DNA of 64,000 nt from Bacteroides sp. 224 (GCF_010500995.1 NZ_QVMK01000009.1:35033-99032), one strand, 5' to 3'. Shown: positions 31,532 to 40,822, counted from the first letter of the stretch. Translations and numbers: made by a program. The notes: a model not told the origin generated them from the letters alone.

Positions 31532-32291
31532 TAGATGATCCCAAGGCCGCGGGCAATATTGATTGCCTCCATTACATTGTCCACATCGAGTTTAGCCAAT
31601 ATATTCTTTCGGTGATTATTAACCGTATGAATACTAAGACTCAATTTATGCGCAATCTCTTTACTCAAGAAACCTTGGCGTATTAATAACAGAATTTCTT
31701 TTTCCCGGTTAGTTAATTGTTTCTCTGCCGGAATGAGCATCGGTGCAAGTATCTCGCCCGTCTTACTATTAATAACCGTCCGCTTGATTTTTCCGTAAAT
31801 AGTTGATCGGGAGATATATCCACAACCCCCATAATAATCCATGCCTTTCCGTTTCTATCCTTTTCAAGAACCTGCTGACGGCTGATTACATTTACATACT
31901 CCCCTCTGCCATTCAGTATCCGGTATTGAAACACCTGCCGATAATCGTTTCTTTCCGCCTGTGGAAGCGAATAGATAAACTGTCCATGCTCAATTTGGTA
32001 TTCCAACAACTGAGAGCGATCATCCGGATGTATCCTTTCTTCCAACACATCGCCCTGCTCCCGTATTGTTCTTATCCATGTGGGATTATACCCCAAAATA
32101 GTAGAAAAATTATCAGAAGCAAAGTCATATCTAGCCTTGAATACATCAACTGTAAAGATGCAACTTTGGCTCATTTGCGAGAAACTCTGTATCGATTCTC
32201 GTTTCTTATTCCACCAATCATAGTCAACGTCAAGACTACTAATCTGCTGTCTTGACCAAAGTTCTTTTGGGCTTATATTATTGGGAATCAT
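31528..32291 (-). pseudogene. PAS-LuxR regulator, split by a frameshift
   Basis: The upstream part (31713-32291) carries a PAS-fold region (CIFTVDVFKARYDFASDN, YRQVFQYRILNGRGEYV, WIIMGVVDISPDQ), then loses homology in frame (LFTEKSSGRLL). The second frame (31528-31842) resumes with IYGKIKRTVINSKTGEI and a full LuxR DNA-binding domain (LTNREKEILLLIRQGF, LSIHTVNNHRKNILAKL). Adding one A after GATCAA at about 31818 would restore one protein. So it is a one-base loss in an A run, real or an assembly error. If intact it would be a transcription regulator. Confidence 0.75.
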
Positions 32292-32456
32292 GAGGTAAAA
32301 TTAGATAAAAATATGCTATTTATAAAGCAAATCCATTAGTGTCCACTAAAAACTCATATACAACGTTGCCACTTCATAGGATTCGTGAATTGATTCTTCT
32401 TCAGGAGTTGAAATGCAAAAGTAGTGCATTTTAGTGAGATATAGAAAAAAATATCA

Positions 32457-32464
32457 TATCTTTG
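32457..32464 (+). promoter_or_regulatory. -7 box of the rsgA transcript
   Basis: TATCTTTG, a full match, followed by a leader of about 190 bases before the rsgA start. Confidence 0.6.
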
Positions 32465-32503
32465 CAACCTATGACAATTACAAAGAAGGATTTGGTTTAG
32501 TAA

Positions 32504-32575
32504 ACAATCTGCGCTATCCGTACAGATTGTCCATTCGCTTGCTCTCGAATAGCTCTTTTCGGGAGTAGTTTCTCT
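32504..32575 (+). promoter_or_regulatory. Structured 5' leader with a terminator-like hairpin
   Basis: A perfect 8-bp stem ACAATCTG/CAGATTGT (32504-32530) precedes a second stem CTCTCGAA/TTCGGGAG (32542-32565) followed by a T-rich stretch. This resembles an attenuator ahead of rsgA. No known riboswitch class was recognised. Confidence 0.5.
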
Positions 32576-32659
32576 ATTATTATAATTTCAGTTTTTAATT
32601 TGCGTACAACACGAAAGCATCATTATGATTTCTGTGTATGCTATCATATATTAAATACA

Positions 32660-33712
32660 ATGAACAACTTACAACAATACGGCTGGAGCGAAGAACTATT
32701 CCAACAAAAACAACATTCCAATTTCAAAGACCTTCCGCACGGACGAGTAACAGTGACCCATAAAACCTGTTACGAAGTAGTTGCCGAAGATAGATTCTAC
32801 ACCTGCGAACTTGCCGGAAATATGCTCTATGGCAAGAGTTCGTCCGAATATCCATGCACAGGAGACTGGATTATTTTTCAGCCTATCGATACATGCAAAG
32901 GCATTATCCTCGACTTGCTCCCCCGCCAAAAGGCGCTTTATCGGCTAAAAAGCGGCAGTGTATCAGAAAGGCAGGCTATCGCTTCGTTTATCGACAAAGC
33001 CTTCATTGTGCAAAGTCTGGATGAAAACTTTAATGTCCGCCGAATTGAACGTTTCATGTTGCAAACCGCAGACGAAGGTATTCGCCCCGTATTAGTATTA
33101 ACTAAAACAGACTTGGGCTTCAACCGAGAAGAAACAGAAAATGCTCTGAAACACATTTCTGGCAAGATGCCTGTTTTCTATACCAGCGTGGAATCGCAGG
33201 AAAGTATCGACAACCTTCGGGCATCTATCTCTCCAGGAGAGACTATTGTCTTTACCGGCATGTCGGGCGTAGGCAAAAGTACCTTAATCAATGCTCTTTG
33301 CGGACAAGAAGTGTTGCAGACGGGAACGATCAGTGATTCGACCGGGAAAGGTCGTCATACTTCAACCCGCCGGGAGATGGTTTTGATGGCAGACTCGGGT
33401 GTACTAATCGACACTCCGGGTATAAAGCTCTTCGGTGTTACAAATGACAATACTGATAATTTGTCCGACATCCTGGATATATCCGACTACGAAGGCCTGT
33501 GCCGATTTACTGATTGTCAGCACGTCAACGAGAAAGGATGTGCCGTAATCGAAGCGGTAGAGAATGGAGATATAGACCGTAGCGTATATGAAAGCTACCT
33601 CAAACTCCGCCGGGAAGCTTGGCATTATACAGCTTCTGTGCATGAAAAACGGAAGCAAGAGAGGTCATTTACCAAGATGGTGAAGGGGGCTTATAAGGAT
33701 AAAAGAGAATAA
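32660..33712 (+). CDS. rsgA: Ribosome small subunit-dependent GTPase A
   Basis: A circularly permuted GTPase of 350 residues starting MNNLQQYGW at 32660. An OB fold is followed by G4 LTKTD, then G1 GMSGVGKST, G3 DTPGI, and a zinc site with C..C.H..C spacing in CRFTDCQHVNEKGC. It helps late 30S maturation. The chosen start has a better coding context than the in-frame one at 32600, which lies in the leader. Bacteroidales often have another copy, so this may be an accessory paralogue. Confidence 0.92.
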   Translation: MNNLQQYGWSEELFQQKQHSNFKDLPHGRVTVTHKTCYEVVAEDRFYTCELAGNMLYGKSSSEYPCTGDWIIFQPIDTCKGIILDLLPRQKALYRLKSGSVSERQAIASFIDKAFIVQSLDENFNVRRIERFMLQTADEGIRPVLVLTKTDLGFNREETENALKHISGKMPVFYTSVESQESIDNLRASISPGETIVFTGMSGVGKSTLINALCGQEVLQTGTISDSTGKGRHTSTRREMVLMADSGVLIDTPGIKLFGVTNDNTDNLSDILDISDYEGLCRFTDCQHVNEKGCAVIEAVENGDIDRSVYESYLKLRREAWHYTASVHEKRKQERSFTKMVKGAYKDKRE

Positions 33713-33870
33713 ATATCCTTTTTTACAATTTCGCCGGCTTTGTCGATTCGGAAGGGAATCGGGTAGACGCTTCAGGGCTATCATTGTTTCTAGAAATACC
33801 TGAATCACTCGGACAAGACAGAACCCGAAAAAATAAAAACTGAAATCTATGTTACTGTGGAATAAGATAG

Positions 33871-33878
33871 TATCTTTG
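33871..33878 (+). promoter_or_regulatory. -7 box of the alkD-like operon
   Basis: TATCTTTG, 37 bases before the ATG at 33916. Confidence 0.6.
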
Positions 33879-33915
33879 CTATTGGACAATAGGCTTCCGA
33901 AAGATAAAACGTATT

Positions 33916-34641
33916 ATGACAAAAAATAATATTGCTATATTATCAGATATCCGTCAAACGCTAACAGACAGCATTAATCCCAAGGTGCTTGCTTCTTCCG
34001 ATCGTTTTTTCAAAACAGGCGAAGCAGCAAAGGTTCGTGGCGTAGGAATGGGCGAAGTGAGCAAAATAGGCAAACTGAGTTTCAGGCAAATAAAGGAACT
34101 ACCCAAACAAGAGATATTTAAACTATGTGACGAACTTTGGCAGTCAGGTTATCTTGAAGAGGGGGTAATTGCTTGTGTCTGGGCCGAATCATTATATAAG
34201 CAATATGAACCGTCCGACTTTAGTACATTCGAGTATTGGGTGCATAATTATTTGACCAATTGGGCAGATTGCGACACGCTGTGTAATCATACAATCGGAA
34301 ATTTTATGATGATGTATCCCGAATATGTTGCCGAACTGAAGAAGTGGGCAACCTCATCCAATCGTTGGGTAAAACGGGCCGCTGCTGTTACATTGATTAT
34401 CCCCGCTCGTAAAGGATTGTTCCTAAAAGATATTTTTGAGATAGCCGATATTCTGCTACTCGACAAAGACGATTTAGTGCAAAAGGGTTACGGATGGATG
34501 CTTAAAGCCGCCAGTGAAGCCTACCGGCAAGAAGTGTTCGATTATGTAGTGTCGAAGAAAACGGTAATGCCTCGCACGGCTTTACGCTATGCGATTGAAA
34601 AAATGCCTGCGGATTTAAGGACGGAAGCAATGAAAAAATGA
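33916..34641 (+). CDS. DNA alkylation repair protein (AlkD-like HEAT repeat)
   Basis: A 241-residue all-helical protein with the AlkD-family features FKTGEAAKVRGVGM, YWVHNYLTNWADCDTLCNHTIG and WVKRAAAVTLIIPARKG. Family members remove alkylated bases (AlkD), without the helix-hairpin-helix fold of AlkA. It starts an operon with a QueG-like, a DJ-1-like and an AraC gene. The QueG-like start overlaps its stop (ATGA). Confidence 0.85.
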   Translation: MTKNNIAILSDIRQTLTDSINPKVLASSDRFFKTGEAAKVRGVGMGEVSKIGKLSFRQIKELPKQEIFKLCDELWQSGYLEEGVIACVWAESLYKQYEPSDFSTFEYWVHNYLTNWADCDTLCNHTIGNFMMMYPEYVAELKKWATSSNRWVKRAAAVTLIIPARKGLFLKDIFEIADILLLDKDDLVQKGYGWMLKAASEAYRQEVFDYVVSKKTVMPRTALRYAIEKMPADLRTEAMKK

Positions 34642-35324
34642 ATCTAAACGAAACGATCACAAATGAACTAAAGCAACATGAGATAGAATTTATCCACTTT
34701 GTTGATATCTCCGGTTTAGTAGAAAAGCAAAATCGGGGATTTTCGTCTGCTATACTATTTGGCGTTAAATGCTCTCCTGAATACTTGAAAAGAGTTAGCG
34801 ATAATCCTAATTATGTGCCCGATATGGTTGCCCGCAACTATTTCGATGACGATGAGCATTATGCTCATGAAATGGACATGTACCGCATATCCGACTTGCT
34901 TGCGGACTTCATTGAGAAGAATGGGTACAGTGCTTATTCACTCTCTGATGACAATCAGATAACAACGAACAACTTCGAAGGCAACAAGTCGATGCTCCCT
35001 CTGAAAACATTAGCCACCCATGCGGGACTGGGTTGGATCGGGAGGAATAACCTGTTGGTAAATAAAGAATACGGTTGTTGTCAAACATGGGGCGGAGTAT
35101 TGACCGATATGCCATTGAACACAGTGTTAAATAGTTTGCCAGCTGTTCAGTGTGGCAACTGCCAGATTTGTTTGGATGTTTGCGAGCCTAAAGCCCTGAA
35201 AGGTACTGTTTGGCAATCAGGTATAGAACGTGAAAAGATAATTGATGTCGATAAATGCACTACCTGCTTGAAATGTATGGTTCATTGCCCATGGACACAA
35301 CGATATATGAATAAAGAATTATAA
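34638..35324 (+). CDS. Epoxyqueuosine reductase-like [4Fe-4S] protein
   Basis: A 228-residue protein with a QueG-like N-terminal region (LKTLATHAGLGWIGRNNLLV) and two ferredoxin-type clusters: CGNCQICLDVCEP and CTTCLKCMVHCPW. Canonical QueG is longer (about 310-380 residues) and has a further C-terminal part, so this is a shorter relative whose substrate may differ. It overlaps the AlkD-like gene by 4 bases and is followed 5 bases later by the DJ-1-like gene. A fragment of a second copy is at 26195. Confidence 0.82.
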   Translation: MNLNETITNELKQHEIEFIHFVDISGLVEKQNRGFSSAILFGVKCSPEYLKRVSDNPNYVPDMVARNYFDDDEHYAHEMDMYRISDLLADFIEKNGYSAYSLSDDNQITTNNFEGNKSMLPLKTLATHAGLGWIGRNNLLVNKEYGCCQTWGGVLTDMPLNTVLNSLPAVQCGNCQICLDVCEPKALKGTVWQSGIEREKIIDVDKCTTCLKCMVHCPWTQRYMNKEL

Positions 35325-35329
35325 ATAGC

Positions 35330-35929
35330 ATGAACAAGAAAGAAGTAATTTTTGTACTCTTAAACGAGTTTGCCGATTGGGAAGGGGCTTATATCTCCAC
35401 CTGCTTGAATATAGGCGTTAAGCCCGGAGGCCCAATCAAATACACAGTGAAAACCATGTCTGTAACAAAAGACCCTGTCATGTCGATAGGCGGCTTCAAA
35501 GTATTGCCCGACTACGACCTGAACGATATGCCGGAAGACCATGCGGGGCTAATATTGATTGGTGGCATGCATTGGTTTTCGCCCGAAGCTGCGCAAATTG
35601 TTCCACTCGTAGAGAAAGCAGTGAAGGAAAATAAGTTGGTTGCCGGAATATGCAATGCCTCGGTATTTCTCGGAGCCAATGGTATTCTCAATAATGTGAA
35701 GCATACAAGCAACGGACTGGACTATCTGAAACAGTATGCCGGAGAAAAATATACCGGCGATGCCAACTATATCAACGAACAAGCTGTCAGAGACGGCAAC
35801 ATTGTTACTGCCCCCGGAACGGCTCCATTGGAATTTTGCCGTGAAATCCTGTATGTATTAGATGCGGATGCGCCTGAAATTATAGAAGAGAGCTACCAAT
35901 ATTATAAAAATGGGTTCTTGCCGAAATAA
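35330..35929 (+). CDS. DJ-1/PfpI-family protein
   Basis: A 199-residue flavodoxin-like fold with the DJ-1/PfpI nucleophile elbow in LVAGICNASVFLG (Cys about residue 106) and the preceding acidic residue. It ends in a typical EESYQYYKNGFLPK. Members act in protein or glyoxal repair, isocyanide hydration or stress protection; the exact activity is unknown. It sits in an operon with DNA-repair and AraC genes. A partial copy of its N-terminal region is at 28529. Confidence 0.85.
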   Translation: MNKKEVIFVLLNEFADWEGAYISTCLNIGVKPGGPIKYTVKTMSVTKDPVMSIGGFKVLPDYDLNDMPEDHAGLILIGGMHWFSPEAAQIVPLVEKAVKENKLVAGICNASVFLGANGILNNVKHTSNGLDYLKQYAGEKYTGDANYINEQAVRDGNIVTAPGTAPLEFCREILYVLDADAPEIIEESYQYYKNGFLPK

Positions 35930-35934
35930 TATGT

Positions 35935-36681
35935 ATGTATAAAGAATATCCACCCGACCTACATTTACAGCATTTGATAGAAACCTATTGGGTTGCCGAT
36001 GGACTGGTTGAGAATGCAATCGCACAGCGGATTCTGCCGGATGGTTGTGTGGATATTATCTTTGATTTCGGAAGTCACTCCGTACAAACCGGATTACCCA
36101 AATTGGTTGGTACAATGACCTCTTTATTGGAAATCTCCTATCAGCCGGGGCGGGTGCAAATGATGGGAATCCGCTTTGCTCCGGCAGGAATCACCGCATT
36201 CACCCGTATGCCCGTCTCCATGATTACCAACCAAAACATAGAACTGCCTCTCACCGAAACGCTGTTTGATAACAGTTTCTATGAGCGATTACCTGATATG
36301 GAGTGTATGCAGGAACGTATTACTTATATCAATTCCTATTTTCTGACACGTATACATAAGTTATACCTGCCCGACAGGCAAATCAGACATGCCGTTTCCA
36401 TTATTCAAAGCAATAACGGTCTTTTGTCTGTCAGCAAAATAGCCGGAGAGGTCTGCCTGTCGGAACGACAATTCGAGCGTAAATTCAAAACAACCATCGG
36501 TATGACGCCCAAAGTATTCAGTAACATCATGCGTTTCCGGTTTGTCCGCAGTTATATGAAAGCCCATCCCAATGAAAGCATGTACGAAATAGCCATTGCT
36601 TGCGGATATCACGATCACTCGCACATGAATAAAGAGTTTCAGCGTTTGGGAAGTATCTCTCCATCGGAACACATTGTGTAG
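35935..36681 (+). CDS. AraC-family regulator (DUF6597-type sensor domain)
   Basis: A 248-residue regulator. The N-terminal half (YKEYPPDLHLQHLIETYW, ILPDGCVDIIFDFG, MGIRFAPAGITAF) matches the DUF6597-type sensor region. The C-terminal AraC DNA-binding domain has LSVSKIAGEVCLSERQFERKF and MYEIAIACGYHDHSHM. It is the last gene of the AlkD-like operon, which it may control. The signal is unknown. The start is 5 bases after the DJ-1-like stop. Confidence 0.85.
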   Translation: MYKEYPPDLHLQHLIETYWVADGLVENAIAQRILPDGCVDIIFDFGSHSVQTGLPKLVGTMTSLLEISYQPGRVQMMGIRFAPAGITAFTRMPVSMITNQNIELPLTETLFDNSFYERLPDMECMQERITYINSYFLTRIHKLYLPDRQIRHAVSIIQSNNGLLSVSKIAGEVCLSERQFERKFKTTIGMTPKVFSNIMRFRFVRSYMKAHPNESMYEIAIACGYHDHSHMNKEFQRLGSISPSEHIV

Positions 36682-36721
36682 AATGTCGATTTTTTACACG
36701 AAACAGATCAAACAAGTATTG

Positions 36722-36729
36722 TATTTTTG
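36722..36729 (+). promoter_or_regulatory. -7 box of the VOC-GNAT operon
   Basis: TATTTTTG, 12 bases before the ATG at 36742. It rules out a start at 36727. Confidence 0.6.
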
Positions 36730-36741
36730 TACTCAAAAAAG

Positions 36742-37506
36742 ATGAAAGCCATGGAATATCAAACTCTATCTCCCAACATTGGCGTAAAGAGCGTCGATGA
36801 AACAGTACAGTTCTATACCGAAACATTAGGTTTCAATCTGATTATGAGTGTTCCCGCTCCAACCGGAAGCTTGCAATGGGTCATGGTTGCTAATGGCGGA
36901 ACAACATTTATGTTTCAGGAAATGGATAACCTAACCGAAGAGTACCCACAGTTAGCCGGTCGCCCAGTGTTGGGTATTATGACCTTTTATGTAAAGATGA
37001 AAGGTATGCAAACACTGTACGAAAAGCTTCAGGGAACAGAATCTATCGCCAAAGAGATGCATAAAACATTCTATGGAGCCGACGAATTCGCCATCTTCGA
37101 TAACAACGGACATATCCTGACGATAACGGAAGATACAGTAGAACCTACCGCAATCAAGAGCTATGATAACTACTTCCTGCCAGCTAACAATTATCAAGAG
37201 AGCGTACATTTTTATTCTGAAGTATTGGGATTGGAAAAGAAATTCGAGTTTGCAGAGCAGGGTATGATAGCCTTCAAGGTTGGCAACGAAGAGCCGGCAA
37301 TCATCCTGAAAGACAAAACTAAGATGCCGAACACAATACCTGCCATTTGGATAGAGGTTGAAGATACTAAAGCGGTTTACGAAAAGATGAAAGCCAAAGG
37401 CATTGTCTTTCTATCCGAACCATTTAAGATACGAACAGGTTGGGCGGTAGAATTGAACGACCCTTCGGGCAATAGATTAGGATTCACAGACTATAAAAGA
37501 GATTAA
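36742..37506 (+). CDS. Two-domain VOC-family protein
   Basis: A protein of about 254 residues with two glyoxalase-like VOC domains in tandem: residues about 8-130 (SPNIGVKSVDETVQFYTE) and about 140-250 (YFLPANNYQESVHFYSE, ending DPSGNRLGFTDY). The start is 36742 or 36751. It leads a same-strand run of five genes with short gaps. It could be a metalloenzyme or a binding protein; no substrate can be named. Confidence 0.83.
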   Translation: MKAMEYQTLSPNIGVKSVDETVQFYTETLGFNLIMSVPAPTGSLQWVMVANGGTTFMFQEMDNLTEEYPQLAGRPVLGIMTFYVKMKGMQTLYEKLQGTESIAKEMHKTFYGADEFAIFDNNGHILTITEDTVEPTAIKSYDNYFLPANNYQESVHFYSEVLGLEKKFEFAEQGMIAFKVGNEEPAIILKDKTKMPNTIPAIWIEVEDTKAVYEKMKAKGIVFLSEPFKIRTGWAVELNDPSGNRLGFTDYKRD

Positions 37507-37527
37507 TAAATTAATAACAGAAGAATT

Positions 37528-37932
37528 ATGAAATTCAGCAACGTAAGACTATTAGTCAAAGACTATCGCAAATGTTTCAATTTTTACACCGAGCAACTTG
37601 GTTTGGAAGCCGCTTGGGATGTTGGAGAATGTTATGCCAGCTTCAAAGTAGCCGACGGAATAGAGGGCCTTGCCCTGTTTACATCCGACTATATGGCTCC
37701 TGCCGTTGGTAATGCCGACAAAACACAACCCGTTGGCTATCGTGAGAAGTCGATGATATCCTTTGAAGTTGATAATGTAGATGAGACTTATCAAGTACTT
37801 TCAGCAAAAGGAATTAAATTTATTAATAAACCAACAGATATGCCCGGTTGGGGAATGCGTGTTGTTCATCTGTACGACCCGGAAGAGAATCTGATAGAGT
37901 TGTATTCTCCACTGAATCAATCAGAGCTATAA
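37528..37932 (+). CDS. VOC-family protein
   Basis: A 134-residue single VOC domain: KFSNVRLLVKDYRKCFNFYTE, and MRVVHLYDPEENLIELYSPL with the usual His and Glu metal ligands. It lies 21 bases after the two-domain VOC gene and 17 bases before the kinase gene. The substrate is not evident. Confidence 0.85.
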   Translation: MKFSNVRLLVKDYRKCFNFYTEQLGLEAAWDVGECYASFKVADGIEGLALFTSDYMAPAVGNADKTQPVGYREKSMISFEVDNVDETYQVLSAKGIKFINKPTDMPGWGMRVVHLYDPEENLIELYSPLNQSEL

Positions 37933-37949
37933 AAATTAATAATCGAAAA

Positions 37950-38474
37950 ATGAAGGCTTCAGAACCCATACTGTTTATTCTATCGGGATTGCCCGCTTCG
38001 GGAAAATCAAGTCTGGCAAAACTGATTGTCAAGGAGTACAATGCTGCCTATCTGAGAATTGATACCATAGAACAAGCATTGCGAGATTTATGCAACTACA
38101 ATGTACAAAGCGAAGGATACCGTTTGGCTTACCGCATAGCAAGCAACAATCTGGACTTGGGGCATAATGTAGTTGCCGATTCATGCAATCCGATAGACCT
38201 TACCCGTAGAGAATGGGAAGAAGTAACTATACAAAGCAATAGCCGGTACATTAATATCGAAGTAATCTGTTCGGATAAAGAAGAACATAAAAAACGAGCT
38301 GAAAACCGATGCACTGAAGTGAAAGGTTTAAAACTCCCTACATGGAATGAAATCCAAAGTAGGGAGTATCATGCATGGGCGACAGATAGAATCCTGATTG
38401 ATACAGCAGGTAAATCGACAGAAGAAAGCTTCTATGAATTGATAAAAGAAATAAGAGATGCAATAAAAGAATAG
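37950..38474 (+). CDS. Small P-loop kinase-like ATPase (zeta-toxin-like fold)
   Basis: A 174-residue P-loop protein from MKASEPILF; Walker A is GLPASGKSS (about residues 12-20). DxD-like NVVADSCNPIDL and an Arg-rich lid (CSDKEEHKKRAENRC) fit small-molecule kinases of the AAA_33/zeta type. It may phosphorylate an antibiotic or metabolite; the substrate is unknown. There is no antitoxin partner next to it, so a toxin role is unlikely. It is in the VOC-GNAT gene run. Confidence 0.78.
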   Translation: MKASEPILFILSGLPASGKSSLAKLIVKEYNAAYLRIDTIEQALRDLCNYNVQSEGYRLAYRIASNNLDLGHNVVADSCNPIDLTRREWEEVTIQSNSRYINIEVICSDKEEHKKRAENRCTEVKGLKLPTWNEIQSREYHAWATDRILIDTAGKSTEESFYELIKEIRDAIKE

Positions 38475-38479
38475 AATGC

Positions 38480-39007
38480 ATGGTAATAAACAAAAGAAAC
38501 ATCCTATTAAAGCCTCTACTTAAAGAAGATATGCCTTTATTTGAGGAATGGCTCAATAAAGGCTATGTTTATAAATGGCTCTGTCCCGATGGAGAAGAAC
38601 AACGCAAAGCTTGGTTAGAAGAAGTTAACAACAAAGACGGCAAGTACAATTTTCTAACCCACTTTATTGTCTACCACAACGAGCGTAAAATAGGCTACTG
38701 CCTTTATGCTGACTGTTTCTTTCTGAAAGATTTAGAAGAGGAAGGGCATGATTTTGAAAGCTTATATGGGGATGTAACAGAGAAAAACCATACCTTTGAA
38801 ATAGGTTACCTGATTGGGGAAGAGGAGTATCTGAATAAAGGCATCAGCAAAATTGTTATTCAGCAGTTAGAAGAAAAAATCACAGCTTTAGGCGGACGTG
38901 AGATAACAGCAGACCCTTTGGAAGAAAACACTTTCTCCATAAAGGCATTATTAAGTAATGGATTTATGAAAAAGAAAGACGGAGATTATAGAAAAGCAAT
39001 AATATGA
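38480..39007 (+). CDS. GNAT acetyltransferase (AAC(6')-like)
   Basis: A 175-residue GNAT protein: ILLKPLLKEDMPLFEEWL at the start and FEIGYLIGEEEYLNKGISKIV as the acetyl-CoA region. The pattern resembles aminoglycoside 6'-acetyltransferase relatives, but resistance cannot be claimed. Its stop overlaps the next start (ATGA at 39004-39007). Confidence 0.82.
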   Translation: MVINKRNILLKPLLKEDMPLFEEWLNKGYVYKWLCPDGEEQRKAWLEEVNNKDGKYNFLTHFIVYHNERKIGYCLYADCFFLKDLEEEGHDFESLYGDVTEKNHTFEIGYLIGEEEYLNKGISKIVIQQLEEKITALGGREITADPLEENTFSIKALLSNGFMKKKDGDYRKAII

Positions 39008-39753
39008 ATGCCGATTTCATAAACATAACACCCGAAAACCTTGCCGACGAGCATCTATGCTGTATTATCCGTAGCAAAGTAACTCACCCGGGTATAGAAG
39101 CAAAGCGACAATGGCTTACTGATCGACTAACCGAAGGTCATGTATTTAGAAAATTGAATGTAAAAGCAACAGTTTTCATCGAATACGCTCCGCTCGAAAC
39201 AGCTTGGGTTCCCATCGTCGGCGACAACTACATTTATCTCTATTGCTTGTGGGTCTTGGGTGATTACAAAGGAAAAGGATATGCAAAATCGCTGTTGGAG
39301 TATTGCGTGGCTGATGCCAAAGCGAAAGGCAAATCAGGCATTTGTATGCTCGGATCAACAAAGCAAAAGGCTTGGCTTTCCGACCAATCGTTTGCCAAGA
39401 GGTTTGGATTTGAAGTGGTTGATACGACTGATAACGGCTATGAATTACTTGCACTCTCTTTCGACGGAACAACACCGAAGTTCGCACAAAACGTTAAGAC
39501 ACAAGAAATAAACAATAAAGAACTGATTATTTACTATAGTATGCAGTGTCCGTTTGTCTACCAAACCATTGAAGTGTTAAGGCAGTATTGCGACACGCAC
39601 GATATTCCCGCCTCTTTAATTCAAGTGGATACACTGCAAAAAGCGAAAGAATTGCCTTGCGTTTTCAACAACTGGGCGGTGTTTTATAAAGAACAATTCG
39701 AAACGGTGAATCTGTTGAGTGTTGAGAACTTAAAGAGGATACTCAAAAAGTAG
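39004..39753 (+). CDS. GNAT acetyltransferase with YoaP domain, second copy
   Basis: A 249-residue protein with the same two-domain build as the one at 21105: GNAT with LYCLWVLGDYKGKGYAKSLL, and a YoaP-like end with SMQCPFVYQTIEVL. The two share IEYAPLETAWVPI/IEYTPAEKAWVPV-type motifs, so they are paralogues. It ends the VOC-GNAT run. Function unknown. Confidence 0.85.
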   Translation: MNADFINITPENLADEHLCCIIRSKVTHPGIEAKRQWLTDRLTEGHVFRKLNVKATVFIEYAPLETAWVPIVGDNYIYLYCLWVLGDYKGKGYAKSLLEYCVADAKAKGKSGICMLGSTKQKAWLSDQSFAKRFGFEVVDTTDNGYELLALSFDGTTPKFAQNVKTQEINNKELIIYYSMQCPFVYQTIEVLRQYCDTHDIPASLIQVDTLQKAKELPCVFNNWAVFYKEQFETVNLLSVENLKRILKK

Positions 39754-39787
39754 CAAGAATAGAACACTCTATCTCCTCCCTTCCGAC

Positions 39788-39795
39788 TACCTTTG
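39788..39795 (+). promoter_or_regulatory. -7 box of the AraC-GyrI gene
   Basis: TACCTTTG, only 6 bases before the ATG at 39802, so the transcript may be nearly leaderless. Confidence 0.55.
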
Positions 39796-39801
39796 CCGAT
39801 T

Positions 39802-40749
39802 ATGAATATACAGGAAAACAGCCGTATAGAATACCGTGCACGTATTAACCGGGTGATGGATTATATCGACCAACACCTCGACAAACCGTTGGAGTTGAAA
39901 ACCATCGCCGACGTTGCCAACTTCTCCCCATTTCATTTTCACCGGATTTTCTCTTTCCTGATTGGCGAAACGCCCATCGACTACATCCAACGCCTGCGGG
40001 TGGAGAAAGCCGCCTGGAAACTCCGCGAAGCTGTTCCTGAAACCATCACCGAAATTGCCTACAGTTGTGGCTTTGGAAGCGTTTCTTTATTCAGCCGGAC
40101 TTTCAAAAAACACTTCGGCATGACGCCCAGTCAGTTCAGCAAAGCCGATAAACCCGTCTATTCGCAAAACGGAAAGCTGTTTAGCAAGAATGGACAAATG
40201 CTCCGCAAGAATTTGAAAAGCGATACAGGCGAGAACGCCGACCTTTGTATCGTCGAATCAAATCAATTTTATTTTATGAAAGCAAACATTGAAGTAAAGG
40301 AAATGCCTGAAATGAAGGCAGTGTATGTGCGCCACATCGGAGCATTCAATCAAATCGGTCAGGCCTACGAAAAGCTATTCAAATGGGCATACCCCCGTGG
40401 GTTGTACACCCCAAATGTATCGAAGTCCGCATCCATCACCCATGACGATCCTTCAGTAACCGAACTGGAGAAAGTACGCCAAAGCGCCTGTATCATTATC
40501 GAAGAAGACGTGAAAGTCGATGGCGAAATCGGTAAACTCACCATTCCCGGCGGGAAGTATGCCGTCGGACACTTTGAACTGGGCTTTGCCGACTTTGAGA
40601 AAGCATGGAACTCCATGTGCAACTGGTTTGTAGAAAGCGGCTATCAACAAGGCGACGGCTGTACCTACGAGCTTTATCACAATGACTACACAACGCATCC
40701 CGAGCAGAAGCATATCGTCGATATCTGCATCCCGGTGAAGCCATTGTAA
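39802..40749 (+). CDS. AraC-family regulator with GyrI-like ligand domain
   Basis: A 315-residue regulator. The AraC DNA-binding domain is N-terminal (LELKTIADVANFSPFHFHRI, ITEIAYSCGFGSVSLFSRTF). The C-terminal half is a GyrI-like small-molecule domain (YFMKANIEVKEMPEMKAVYV, IPGGKYAVGHFELG, DICIPVKPL), as in Rob and SbmC. It likely senses a drug or metabolite. I place the start at ATG 39802; a TTG start at 39793 would overlap the -7 box. Confidence 0.9.
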   Translation: MNIQENSRIEYRARINRVMDYIDQHLDKPLELKTIADVANFSPFHFHRIFSFLIGETPIDYIQRLRVEKAAWKLREAVPETITEIAYSCGFGSVSLFSRTFKKHFGMTPSQFSKADKPVYSQNGKLFSKNGQMLRKNLKSDTGENADLCIVESNQFYFMKANIEVKEMPEMKAVYVRHIGAFNQIGQAYEKLFKWAYPRGLYTPNVSKSASITHDDPSVTELEKVRQSACIIIEEDVKVDGEIGKLTIPGGKYAVGHFELGFADFEKAWNSMCNWFVESGYQQGDGCTYELYHNDYTTHPEQKHIVDICIPVKPL

Positions 40750-40795
40750 GGAAAAAGATGCCTATTTTGGACAACCATATCCGAAATAGGTATTG

Positions 40796-40803
40796 TATCT
40801 TTG
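40796..40803 (+). promoter_or_regulatory. -7 box of the DUF5131 gene
   Basis: TATCTTTG, 19 bases before the ATG at 40823. Confidence 0.6.
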
Positions 40804-40822
40804 CATGCCACTTTAAGTACTT

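Noticed and set aside
37950..38474. Zeta-type toxin of a toxin-antitoxin pair
   Set aside because: The P-loop kinase has no small antitoxin gene beside it and sits in a VOC-GNAT run.
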